From NCBI GenBank assembly GCA_905221605.1, contig CAJNDS010001565.1:1-14059 (forward strand): DNA of 14,059 nt. The letters run 5' to 3'. This stretch comes from Symbiodinium natans (lineage: Eukaryota; Sar; Dinophyceae; Suessiales; Symbiodiniaceae). The translations under genes were made by a program, and so were the position numbers. The notes under the pieces were generated by a model. It was not told where the DNA came from. It searched no databases and worked only from the letters and a program-made list of their open reading frames with translations. How positions within the stretch are numbered: the first letter of the stretch is position 1; every line of letters starts with the position of its first letter. Below are positions 6,095-14,059 of this stretch, piece by piece.

Positions 6095-7906
6095 CGTTTT
6101 TAGTGTTGGCGTTAAACTATAAGAGCGGCTCCTAAACTATAGACGTTTATAGTTTAGGCGCTAAACTATCAAGCTTGGCTCCTAAACTATAGACGTTTAT
6201 AGTTGAGGCGCTGAACTATACAGGTTGGCTCCTGACCTATGGACCTTACTAGTTTAGGCGCTAAACTATAAAGAGTGGCTCTTAAACTATAGACGTCTAT
6301 AGTTTAGGGGCTAAACTATAAAGGGGGGCTCCTAAACTGTAAACGTTTATAGTTTAGGCGCTAAACTATAAAGAGGGGCTCCTAAACTGTAAACGCTTAT
6401 TGTCTAGGCGCTAAACTATAAAGAGTGGCTCCGAAACTATAGACGTTTATAGTTTAGGCGCTAAACTATAAAGAGGGGCTCCTAAATTATAGACGTTTAT
6501 CGTTTAGGCGCTAAACTATAAAGAGGGGCTCCTAAATTAAAGACGTTTATAGTTTAGGCGCTAAACTATAAAGAGTGGCTCCTAAACTATAGACGTTTAT
6601 AGTTTAGGCGCTAAACTATAAAGAGGGGCTCTGAAACTGTAAACGTTTATAGTTTAGGCGCTAAACTATAAAGAGGGGCTCTTAAATTATAGATGTTTAT
6701 AGTTTAGGCACTAAACTTTAAAGAGTGGCTCCTAAACTATAGACGTTTATAGTTTAGGCGCGAAACTGTAAAAAGGGGCTCCTAAACAGTAAACGTTTAT
6801 AGTTTAGGCGCTAAACTATAAAGGGGGGCTCCTAAACTGTAAACGTTTATAGTTTAGGCGCTAAAATACAAAGAGGGGCTCCTAAACTGTAAACGTTTAT
6901 AGTTTAGGCGCTAAACTATAAAGGGGGGCGCCTAAACTGTAAACGTTTATAGTTTAGGCGCTAAACTATAAAGAAGGCTCCGAAACTGTAAACGTTTATA
7001 GTTTAGGCGCTAAACTATAAAGAGGGGCTCCTAAACTATAGACGTTTATAGTTTAGGCGCTAAACTATAAAGAGTGACTCCTAAACTATAGACGTTTATA
7101 GTTTAGGCGCTAAACTATAAAGAGGGGCTCCTAAACTGTAAACGTTTATAGTTTAGGCGCTAAACTATAAAGAATGGCTCCGAAACTATAGACGTTTATA
7201 GTTTAGGCGCTAAACTACAAAAAGGGGCTCTGAAACTATAGACGTTTATAGTTTCGGCGCTAAACTATAAAGCATGGCTCCGAAACTATCGACGTTTATA
7301 GTTTAGGCGCTAAACTATAAAGACTGCCTCCGAAACTATAGACGTTTATAGTTTAGGCGCTAAACTATAAAGAGTGGCTCCTAAACTGTAAACGTTTATA
7401 GTTTAGGCGCTAAACTATAAAGAGGGGCTCCTAAACTGTAAACGTTTATAGTTTAGGCGCTAAACTATAAAGGGGGGCTCCTAAACTATAGACGTTTATA
7501 GTTTAGGCGCTAAACTATAAAGAGGGGCTCCGAAACTGTAAACGTTTATAGTTTAGGCGCTAAACTATAAAGAGGGGCTCCTAAACTATAGACGTTTATA
7601 GTTTAGGCGCTAAACTATAAAGAGTGGCTCCTAAACTGTAAACTTTTATAGTTTAGGCGCTAAACTATAAAGAGGGGCTCCTAAACTGTAAACGTTTATA
7701 GTTTAGGCGCTAAACTATAAAGAATGGCTCCGAAACTATAGACGTTTATAGTTTAGGCGCTAAACTATAAAGAGTGGCTCCTAAACTATAGACGTTTATA
7801 GTTTAGGCGCTAAACTATAAAGAGGGGCTCCTAAACTATAGACGTTTATAGTTTAGGCGCTAAACTATAAAGGTTGGCTCCCAAATTATAGACGTTTATA
7901 GTTTAG
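6095..7906 (+). repeat. 50-bp palindromic satellite array, copy A (~36 units)
   Basis: The same 50-bp unit as at 1-463, about 36 copies, one of them 49 bp (near 6960-7010). The first three units are diverged (GTTGGCGTTAAACTATAAGA, AGGCGCTGAACTATACAGG), as expected at an array edge, and the interior is more uniform. The pair of neighbouring variants GAGGGG...GTAAAC then GAATGG...ATAGAC recurs near 7120-7190, near 7670-7740 and in copy 0 at 221-298, a trace of block duplication. No coding capacity. Confidence 0.95.
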
Positions 7907-8636
7907 GACCATCCGTGGGGGTCTCCCAGGATTGGCCTGGACCGAGCTTCAAAATGCGATTTTTTAGTACAGAAATCGATGCCGGAAATGCTGCCTCCAA
8001 TTTCTGGATTTTGCCCTAAACTATAGAGCCCCAAACTCTAGAGCCTAAACTATAAACGTTTATAGTTTCGGCGCTAAACTATAAAGCTTGACCCCTAAAC
8101 TATAAACGTTTATAGTTTAGCCGCTAAACTATAAAGGTTGGCTCCTGAAATATAGAAGCGTTTATAGTTTAGGACCATCCGTGGGGGGTCCCCCAGGATT
8201 GGCCTGGACCGAGCTTCAAAATGCGATTTTTTAGTACACAAATCGATGCGGGAAATGCTGCCTCCAATTTCTGATTTTTGCCCCAAACTACAGAGTCTAA
8301 ACTATAAACGTCTATAGTTTCGGCGCTAAACTATAAAGCCTGACTCCTAAACTATAAACGTTTATAGTTTAGCCGCTAAACTATAAAGGTTGGCTCCTAA
8401 ACTATAAACGTTTATAGTTTAGGAACATCCGTGGGGGGTCCCCCAGGATTGGCCTGGACCCAGCTTAAAAGTGCGATTTTTAGTACAGAAATCGATGCCG
8501 GAAATGCTGCCTCCAATTTCTGATTTTTGCCCCAAACTACAGAGTCTAAACTATAAACGTCTATAGTTTCGGCGCTAAACTATAAAGCCTGACTCCTAAA
8601 CTATAGACGTTTATAGTTTAGCCGCTAAACTATAAA
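7907..8636 (+). repeat. three composite repeats with 110-bp insert, copy A
   Basis: Inserts at 7907-8015, about 8173-8282 and about 8423-8533, with CAGG markers at 7927, 8194 and 8444 (spacings 267 and 250 bp). The first has GGGGGTCTCCC with one G fewer and a C-to-T change. The second and third share TTTCTGATTTTTGCCCCAAAC-type 3' ends, unlike copy 0. Flanking modified 50-bp units carry TTTCGGCG and TTTAGCCG centres. Confidence 0.92.
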
Positions 8637-8766
8637 GCCTAAACTATAAAGCCCTAAACTATAGACGCTAAACTATAAACGTCTATAGTTTAGAGCCAAA
8701 ACTATAGAGCCTAAACTATAAACGTTTATAGTTTAGACGCAAAACTATAGAAATCTTTATAGTTTA
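8637..8766 (+). repeat. 130-bp cluster of condensed half-palindromes, copy A
   Basis: Same length and order of half-sites as 1227-1356, with perfect half-site CAAAACTATAGAGCC where copy 0 has a point change. Confidence 0.9.
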
Positions 8767-8978
8767 ACCGTGATTTCGGGCAGGTTTTGGGGTATATTTA
8801 TAATATATTGTCAGTACTGACACCGCTCCACTGCCTAGCGGTGGCACGGCACGCTCTCTGGTAAGACAGTTGAACTGCTGTATAGGCATATTGTATGTGC
8901 GATGCCCATGCAGCCACTTGCTTTGGGCGGCTCGGCGGGTGGGAAAGGAGCGAAGCTCCCCCACCAGCCACGCCTGAG
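8767..8978 (+). repeat. 212-bp telomere-proximal cap element, copy A
   Basis: Same 212-bp length as the other caps. The hairpin is at 8934-8969. One substitution (GGCGGGTGGG instead of GGCTGGTGGG, position 8937) replaces a T-A pair in the outer stem by a G/A mismatch, so this internal cap has a weakened hairpin. The 14-bp palindrome and the 7-bp-stem hairpin upstream (8809-8843) are intact. Confidence 0.9.
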
Positions 8979-9146
8979 TTTAGGGTTTAGGGTTTAGGGT
9001 TTAGGGTTTAGGGTTTAGGGTTTAGGGTTTAGGGTGTAGGGTTTAGGGTTTAGGGTTTAGGGTTTAGGGTTTAGGGTTTAGGGTTTAGGGGTTAGGGTTT
9101 AGGGTTTAGGGTTTAGGGTTTAGGGTTTAGGGTTTAGGGTTTAGGG
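8979..9146 (+). repeat. interstitial telomeric tract 3, (TTTAGGG)n
   Basis: 168 bp (24 units) of TTTAGGG with two visible variants, TGTAGGG at 9035-9041 and GTTAGGG at 9091-9097. It joins cap A directly to X element B without any island. Confidence 0.97.
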
Positions 9147-10342
9147 TTTGCGCCGAAGCTGGAGAAGGATATGACATGGCCGGACGGGCGAACAAACTTG
9201 AAATTTGTTTCGGTTCCGGAGTACGCTCAAGGCCACCGAGAATGGGGCCTTGCTTCGGCCACATCATTTCACGCGTTTCCCTCCCGCGCCGTCAAGTGCG
9301 GCTCCCACCCTTAGCCAGCTCCGCCTTTTAGGGTTTAGTTTCCTAAACTCATGTTTAGGAAACTCTCTTGTTTTTTTCTCACTCACCTTCTTGTATGCGT
9401 TCTTGTCGGGGTGTATTACACCCTAGTCAAAGTTGCTTGTTTGTTCCACCGCGATCTTAGTCCTCTTGCAGCCTGCTAGTCCTGCAGGGGGGTCAACCGG
9501 AGGTTTTGCGCCCAGGGGAAAAGAGACCGATGGTTGACCGTAGCTTTTAAGCACCGTACTGGTGCTCAGATCACAAAGAAAACCGAAGAGCATGTTTGGG
9601 TCGAACGGAGGTTTCTGCCCGGGGGAAGACATCGGTGGTTGACCGTAGCTTTCGAGCCCGGCACTTGTACTATATCAATCCACAGGTGGGTCGACCGCGA
9701 GTTGATTGGAGGTTCTGCTGTCAGAGGAGGACGTCGCTTGTTAGACGTAGCTCTTGAGCACCGTACTTGTGCTCTATCAGCATGTAAATCCGCGATGCTT
9801 TTTTTTTTGGGTCGACCGGAGGTTTTGCCAGCAGGGAGGTTTCATGCCCGGGGGAAAGACCGTTGCGTTGATTGGAGGTTTTGCGCCCGGGAGAAAAACA
9901 TCGGCGGGGGGAAGGCAGCGTTTAAGCACCGTCCTGGCACGACACCAAAGGCAGGTATTAAGCCCGGTACTTGTGCTATATCAGGATACAGATCCGAGGT
10001 GCTGTCGGGGGGAAGACATCACTGGTTGGATGTAGCTTTTGAGCACCGTTCTCGTGCTCTATCAACATATGAATCGCGAAGCCATTTGGGCCCACCGGAG
10101 GTTTTGCGCCCGGGGGAAAGACCGTTGCATTGATTGGAGGTTTTGCGCCCGAGGGAAAACTATCTTTGAATTGATTGGAGGCTTTACGCCTCCTGTAGAT
10201 CCGCGAAGCATTTCTGTGTCGATTGGAGGTTTTGCGAGCATGGAAAGACCGGAGGTTTTGCGTCCCGGGGGAAAACCGTTCATTGATTGGAGGTTTTGCC
10301 CCCGGGGGGAAAAACATCGGCGGCGGCTGACCGTAGCTAGTG
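9147..10342 (+). repeat. X element, copy B
   Basis: Begins TTTGCGCCGAAG as in A and keeps the same order: unique 5' part (to about 9482), hairpin at 9337-9364, then degenerate GGAGGTTTTGCGCCCGG repeats to about 10342, with the GGAGGC/GCCTCC hairpin at 10177-10193. It lacks the ~20-bp duplication present in A near 4019-4058 and has scattered substitutions and homopolymer changes (T7, a longer T run near 9800). The frames differ in length and start from those in A, which argues against a conserved protein. Confidence 0.85.
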
Positions 10343-10518
10343 ATTCCACCCTGCTTCCACCTTGCTTCCAGCTCGCTTCCACGTTGCTTGCACTTTGCTT
10401 CAACCTTGCTTCCACCTTGCTTCTACCGTTCTTCAACCTTGCTTCCATCTTGCTGCCACCTTGCTTCCACCTTGTTTCCACTTGCTTCCACCTTCCTTGC
10501 GCGTTGCCTCCACCTTGT
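10343..10518 (+). repeat. 11-bp minisatellite (CTTCCACCTTG)n, copy B
   Basis: Same array as 4545-4732 with one 11-bp unit fewer and a few point differences (for example GCTTCAACCTTG and TTTCCACTTG). It leads into the 93-bp satellite through ATGACTTAGCATGGCTTAG. Confidence 0.9.
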
Positions 10519-10519
10519 T

Positions 10520-11299
10520 TATGACTTAGCATGGCTTAGCCAAAGTCCGAAAATCCGCGTGGGGTACCGTTTACAGTTCAAGTGCCAAACTATAGAAAGT
10601 GGCCCCTAAATTATAGACGCTTATAGTTTAAACAAAGTCCGAAAATCCGCGTGGGGGTAGCGTTTGCAGTTTAGGTGCCAAACTGTAGAAAGTGGCCCCA
10701 AACTTTCGACGTTTATAGTTTAGCCAAAGTCCGAAAATCCGCGTGGGGGTACCATATATAGTTTAGGTGCCGAACTATAGAAAGAGGCCCCTAAACTATA
10801 GACGTTTATAGTTTAGCCAAAGTCCGAAAACCCGTGTAGGGGTAACGTTTACAGTTTAGGTGCCAAACTATAGAAAGTGCCCCAAACTTTCAACGTTTAT
10901 AGTGTAGCCACAGTCGAAAATCCGCGCGGGGGTACTATTTATAGTGTAAGTGCCGAACAATAGAAAGTGGCCCCTAAGCTATAAACGTTTATAGTTTAGC
11001 CAAAGTCCGAAAATCCGCGCGGGGGTACCGTTTACAGTTTGAAAGTGCCCCTAAACTATAGACGTTTATAGGTTCGCAAAAGTCCGAAAATCCACGCGGG
11101 TTACCATTTACAGTTCAGGTGCCAAACTATAGAAAGTGACCCCTAAAACTATAGGTGTTTATAGCTTAGCCAAAGTCCGAAAATCCGCGTGGGGGCACCG
11201 CTTGCAGTTTAGGTGCCAAACTATAGAAAGTGGCCCCTAAACTAAAGACGTTTATAGTTTAGCCAAAGTCCGAAAATCCGCGTGGGGGTACCGTTTACA
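10520..11299 (+). repeat. ~93-bp satellite array, copy B (9 units, truncated)
   Basis: Markers CGAAAA at 10548, 10640, 10732, 10825, 10915, 11008, 11085, 11178 and 11271. It ends abruptly within a unit at GGTACCGTTTACA, and the next base already belongs to a 50-bp unit. Six units present in A are missing. Confidence 0.93.
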
Positions 11300-11791
11300 A
11301 TAAAGGGGGGCTCCTAAACTGTAAACGTTTATAGTTTAGGCGCTAAACTATAAAGAGGGGCTCCTAAACTGTAAACGCTTATAGTCTAGGCGCTAAACTA
11401 TAAAGAGTGGCTCCAAAACTATAGACGTTTATAGTTTAGGCGCTAAACTATAAAGAGGGGATCCGAAACTGTAAACGTTTATAGTTTAGGCGCTAAACTA
11501 TAAAGAGGGGCTCCTAAACTGTAAACGTTTATAGTTTAGGCGCTAAACTATAAAGGGGGGCTCCTAAACTGTAAACGTTTATAGTTTAGGCGCTAAACTA
11601 TAAAGAGGGGCTCCGAAACTGTAAACGTTTATAGTTTAGGCGCTAAACTATAAACAGGGGCTCCTAAACTATAGACGTTTATAGTTTAGGCACTAAATTA
11701 TAAAGAGTGGCTCCTAAACTATAGACGTTTATAGTTTAGGCGCTAAACTATAAAGGTTGGCTCCTAAACTATAGAAGCGTTTATAGTTTAG
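11300..11791 (+). repeat. 50-bp satellite array, copy B part 1
   Basis: About ten 50-bp units starting mid-unit at ATAAAGGGGGGCTCC. The first units match A from 6318 onward, including the unusual CGCTTAT/GTCTAGG unit (11387-11398 compared with 6393-6404). Confidence 0.93.
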
Positions 11792-12297
11792 GACCATCCG
11801 TGGGGGGTCCCCCAGGATTGGCCTGGACCGAGCTTGAAAATGCGATTTTTTAGTACACAAATCGATGCGGGAAATGCTGCCTCCAATTTCTGGATTTCGC
11901 CCTAAACTATAGAGCCCCAAACTCTAGAGCCTAAACTATAAACGTTCATAGTTTCGGCGCTAAACTATAAAGCTTGACCCCTAAACTATAAACGTTTATA
12001 GTTTAGCCGCTAAACTATAAAGGTTGGCTCCTAAACTATAAACGTTTATAGTTTAGGAACATCCGTGGGGGGTCCCCCAGGATTGGCCTGGACCCAGCTT
12101 AAAAAGTGCGATTTTTAGTACAGAAATCGATGCCCGAAATGCTGCCTCCAATTTCTTCTGATTTTTGCCCCAAACTACAGAGTCTAAACTATAAACGTCT
12201 ATAGTTTCGGCGCTAAACTATAAAGCCTGACTCCTAAACTATAGACGTTTATAGTTTAGCCGCTAAACTATAAAGGTTGGCTCCTAAATTATAGACG
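11792..12297 (+). repeat. two composite repeats with 110-bp insert, copy B part 1
   Basis: Inserts at 11792-11901 and 12057-12169, CAGG markers at 11813 and 12078. The second has the CCCAGCTT-AAAA and CCCCAAACTACAGAGTC features seen in the last composite of copy A. This pair sits inside the 50-bp array instead of at its right edge, and the array resumes at 12298. Confidence 0.9.
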
Positions 12298-12816
12298 TTT
12301 ATAGTTTAGGCGCTAAACTATAAAGAGGGGCTCCTAAAGTATAGACGTTTATAGTTTAGGCGCTAAACTATAAAGAGTGGCTCCTAAACTATAGACGTTT
12401 ATAGTTTAGGCGCTAAACTATAAAGAGGGGCTCCGAAACTGTAAACGTTTATAGTTTAGGCGCTAAACTATAAAGAGGGGCTCCTAACCTGTAAACGTTT
12501 ATAGTTTAGGCGCTAAACTATAAAGAGTGGCTCCTAAACTGTAAACGTTTATAGTTTAGGCGCTAAACTATAAAGAATGGATCCGAAACTATAGACGTTT
12601 ATGGTTTAGGCGCTAAACTATAAAGAGTGGCTAAAAAAATTAAAACTGTAAACATTTATAGTTTAGGAGCTAAACTATAAAGAGTGGCTCCTAAGCTATA
12701 GACGTCTATAGTTTAGGCGCTAAACTATAAAGAGTGGCTCCTAAACTATAGACGTTTATAGTTTAGGCGCTAAACTATAAAGGTTGGCTCCCACATTATA
12801 GACGTTTATAGTTTAG
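12298..12816 (+). repeat. 50-bp satellite array, copy B part 2
   Basis: About ten more 50-bp units. One is disrupted near 12628-12650 by GGCTAAAAAAATTAAAACTG. The two units at about 12665-12770 (AAGCTATAGACGTCTATAG signature) match the first units at the window start, which identifies the equivalent position in copy 0. Confidence 0.92.
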
Positions 12817-13577
12817 GACCATCCGTGGGGGGTCTCCCAGGATTGGCCTGGACCGAGCTTCAAAATGCGATTTTTTAGTACAGAAATCGATGCCGGAAAT
12901 GCGCCTCCAATTTCTGGATTTTGCCCTAAACTATAGAGCCCCAAACTCTAGAGCCTAAACTATAAACGTCTATAGTTTCGGCGCTAAACTATAAAGCCTG
13001 ACTCCTAAACTATAGACGTTTATAGTTTAGCCGCTAAACTATAAAGGTTGACTCCCAAATTATAGAAACGTTTATAGTTTAGAACCAGCCGTGGGGGGTC
13101 CCCCAGGATTGGCCTGGACCGAGCTTCAAAATGCGATTTTTTAGTACAGAAATCGATGCCGGAAATGCTGCCTCCAATCTCTGGATTTTGCCCTAAACTA
13201 TAGAGCCCCAAACTCTAGACTAAACTATAAACGTTTATAGTTTCGGCGCTAAACTATAAAGCTTGACCCCTAAACTATAGACGTTTATAGTTTAGCCGCT
13301 AAACTATAAAGGTTGGCTCCTAAACTATAGAAGCGTTTATAGTTTAGGACCATCCGTGGGGGGTCCCCCAGGATTGGCCTGGACCGAGCTTCAAAATGCG
13401 ATTTTTTAGTACAGAATTCGATGCCGGAAATGCTGCCTCCAATTTCTGGATTTTGCCCTAAACTATAGAGCCCCAAACTCTAGAGCCTAAACTATAAACG
13501 TCTATAGTTTCGGCGCTAAACTATAAAGCCTGACCCCTAAACTATAGACGTTTATAGTTTAGCCGCTAAACTATAAA
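12817..13577 (+). repeat. three composite repeats with 110-bp insert, copy B part 2
   Basis: Inserts at 12817-12925, 13083-13192 and 13348-13457, CAGG markers at 12838, 13104 and 13369. The first carries the 1-nt deletion AATGCGCC also seen in copy 0's first insert. The second carries the AACCAGCCG start that in copy 0 lies on that same first insert. Confidence 0.92.
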
Positions 13578-13707
13578 GCCTAAACTATAAAGCCCTAAAC
13601 TATAGACGCTAAACTATAAACGTCTATAGTTTAGAGCCAAAACTATAGAGCCTAAACTATAAACGTTTATAGTTTAGACGCAAAACTATAGAAATCTTTA
13701 TAGTTTA
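13578..13707 (+). repeat. 130-bp cluster of condensed half-palindromes, copy B
   Basis: Same length and half-site order as 1227-1356 and 8637-8766, directly before the last cap. Confidence 0.9.
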
Positions 13708-13919
13708 ACCGTGATTTCGGGCAGGTTTTGGGGTATATACATAATATATTGTCAGTACTGACACCGCTCCACTGCCTAGCGGTGGCACGGCACGCTCTCT
13801 GGTAAGACAGTTGAACTGCTGTATAGGCATATTGTATGTGCGATGCCCATGCAGCCACTTGCTTTGGGCGGCTCGGCTGGTGGGAAAGGAGCGAAGCTCC
13901 CCCACCAGCCACGGCTGAG
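13708..13919 (+). repeat. 212-bp telomere-proximal cap element, terminal copy
   Basis: The cap next to the terminal telomere. It differs from the others at TATATACATAATATATT (TTT to CA-type change in the AT-rich stretch) and at CACGGCTGAG next to the telomere (C to G). The strong hairpin at 13875-13910 is fully paired, with arms 13875-13884 and 13901-13910. Confidence 0.9.
13875..13910 (+). other. strong hairpin 10 bp before terminal telomere
   Basis: Perfect 10-bp outer stem GGCTGGTGGG/CCCACCAGCC, AAA bulge and inner stem GGAGC/GCTCC around GAA, as at 1524-1559. Confidence 0.85.
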
Positions 13920-14059
13920 TTTAGGGTTTAGGGTTTAGGGTTTAGGGTTTAGGGTTTAGGGTTTAGGGTTTAGGGTTTAGGGTTTAGGGTTTAGGGTTTA
14001 GGGTTTAGGGTTTAGGGTTTAGGGTTTAGGGTTTAGGGTTTAGGGTTTAGGGTTTAGGG
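13920..14059 (+). repeat. terminal telomere, 20 perfect TTTAGGG units
   Basis: 140 bp equal to exactly 20 error-free TTTAGGG units reaching the last base of the window, G-strand 5' to 3' outward as at a right chromosome end. Unlike all three interstitial tracts, it has no variant units. It is probably the assembled chromosome end, though the window could simply stop inside another interstitial tract. Confidence 0.93.

Larger units (their letters stand above)
3329..9146 (+). repeat. subtelomeric macro-repeat, copy A
   Basis: A complete unit running from the telomere-X junction to the end of telomeric tract 3: X element, 93-bp satellite, 50-bp satellite, composite repeats, half-site cluster, cap and telomere. 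Copy B (9147-14059) has the same order and orientation. Non-telomeric length is 5650 bp in A and 4773 bp in B. Most of the difference is one 804-bp block present only in A (5514-6317). The unit has no evident protein gene. Confidence 0.92.
9147..14059 (+). repeat. subtelomeric macro-repeat, copy B, ending in the terminal telomere
   Basis: Second complete unit, in the same orientation as copy A, closing with the terminal telomeric tract. The 93-bp satellite spacing pattern (92, 92, 93, 90, 93, 77, 93, 93) matches the first units of A, including the odd 77-bp unit, which shows common descent by duplication rather than independent array growth. Confidence 0.92.

Noticed and set aside
6095-7906. 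CRISPR-like array, since palindromic repeats recur at regular spacing
   Set aside because: The between-repeat segments are not unique spacers but a few recurring variants, the period is a plain 50-bp satellite, and the setting is a eukaryotic telomere.
6095-7906. Centromeric satellite
   Set aside because: The arrays are short (under 2 kb) and directly linked to telomeric repeats. No 150-180-bp nucleosome-sized unit is seen.

Overview
This window is a gene-free chromosome-end region (subtelomere plus telomere) of a eukaryote with Arabidopsis-type TTTAGGG telomeres. That repeat is typical of land plants and many green algae, and also occurs in some protists (for example dinoflagellates, chromerids, cryptophytes, oomycetes). 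A green alga is my best guess, but nothing here fixes the organism. All four telomeric tracts have the G-rich strand on +, so the chromosome end lies to the right. The window closes with exactly 20 perfect TTTAGGG units (13920-14059), as expected if base 14059 is at or near the assembled chromosome end.

The layout is a head-to-tail macro-repeat whose copies are joined by telomeric tracts. Each unit, read toward the telomere, holds: (1) a ~1.4 kb X element with hairpins, a degenerate GC-rich repeat and an 11-bp minisatellite; (2) a ~93-bp satellite; (3) a 50-bp satellite of nested palindromes; (4) composite ~266-bp repeats carrying a 110-bp insert; (5) a 130-bp cluster of half-palindromes; (6) a 212-bp hairpin-bearing cap; (7) TTTAGGG repeats. 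Copy 0 (1-1909) shows only the distal part, copy A is 3329-9146 and copy B is 9147-14059. Copy B lacks 804 bp present in A. The 130+212-bp block has the same length in all three copies and always directly abuts TTTAGGG.

Between copies 0 and A the telomeric tract is split by a 1.23-kb island (1910-3143) found nowhere else in the window. It has a short unique stretch, two nearly pure G tracts and a 21-bp minisatellite.

I find no convincing protein-coding gene, rRNA or tRNA. The open frames are short, usually start at TTG or GTG, and are by-products of repeats. The organization resembles, in principle, yeast Y' elements joined by telomeric repeats and the tandem Sultan subtelomeric repeats of Chlamydomonas, but I recognise none of these sequences as a named family. 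The most interesting points are the shared palindrome grammar of the three satellites, the invariant telomere-proximal cap, and the island inside a telomeric tract.
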